Part shown: one piece after another, positions 33,812-33,833 of the stretch
How positions within the stretch are numbered: position 1 is the first letter of the stretch
How the letters are laid out: each line of letters opens with the position of its first letter
Assembly (NCBI GenBank): GCA_003565135.1
Contig: PXDC01000105.1
Location: 1 to 33,833, forward strand
Origin: Verrucomicrobiota bacterium
Lineage (GTDB): Bacteria > Verrucomicrobiota > Verrucomicrobiia > Opitutales > T3Sed10-336
DNA length: 33,833 nucleotides
Reading direction: 5' to 3'
The notes under the pieces: model-generated
Told to the model about the DNA's origin: nothing
Databases searched by the model: none
Seen by the model: the letters and a program-made list of their open reading frames with translations, nothing else
Made by a program: the position numbers and the translations under genes

Positions 33812-33833
33812 TCCCTTTCCTTCGTTCCGAAGG

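Overview
The window is a GC-rich chromosomal segment that looks like Verrucomicrobiota, probably class Opitutae. This is inferred from gene content, because no rRNA is present. Supporting signs are the DUF1080 / Tat-exported Gfo-Idh-MocA sugar genes, the DUF1573 and MauE proteins, exported Hcp-like proteins, and secreted proteins ending in the C-terminal module typical of that phylum (present in two proteins here). Few genes have a clear Shine-Dalgarno sequence, and several appear to start at or within a few bases of the predicted transcription start.

Layout. 1-4349: a SNF2-family helicase running off the left edge, divergent from mutS. 4557-7409: two exported Hcp-fold proteins in tandem and a start/stop-overlapping HemK-like methyltransferase. 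7541-7897: a four-helix membrane protein. 7937-11496: its own promoter, then a C39-like cysteine peptidase homologue, a RimK-like ATP-grasp ligase and a GCS2-type carboxylate-amine ligase, together a predicted but uncharacterised amide-bond-forming pathway. 11570-13420: hflX and a DUF4149 membrane protein. 13456-13701: a tRNA-Gln whose 3' end is part of a 33-bp direct repeat that brackets five tiny-loop hairpins. 13840-15881: glpK and a membrane protein. 16050-18032 (minus): a small conserved protein, a regulated DAHP synthase and a lytic transglycosylase, apparently one operon. 18335-21816: a sugar-oxidation/hydrolysis set (DUF1080 plus two Gfo/Idh/MocA oxidoreductases). 22173-23063: a PhyH-type dioxygenase. 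23071-25918 (minus): a coiled-coil membrane protein, a gamma-carbonic-anhydrase-like protein and a DUF1573 protein. 26010-26932: an anchored rhodanese and a MauE-type membrane protein. 27057-29892: a secreted subtilase and a RibD/DHFR-like reductase. 29893-33811: a long AT-richer leader followed by a signalling cluster (PAS histidine kinase, orthodox NarL-type regulator, NarL-type regulator with a degraded receiver, stand-alone receiver).

The most unusual items are the peptidase/ATP-grasp/GCS2 cassette, the tandem exported Hcp-like proteins with no type VI secretion genes nearby, the hairpin cassette at the tRNA, a 67-bp promoter-like element present twice 6 kb apart, and the degenerate response regulator. 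Coordinates and motifs were read by eye; no database search was run.
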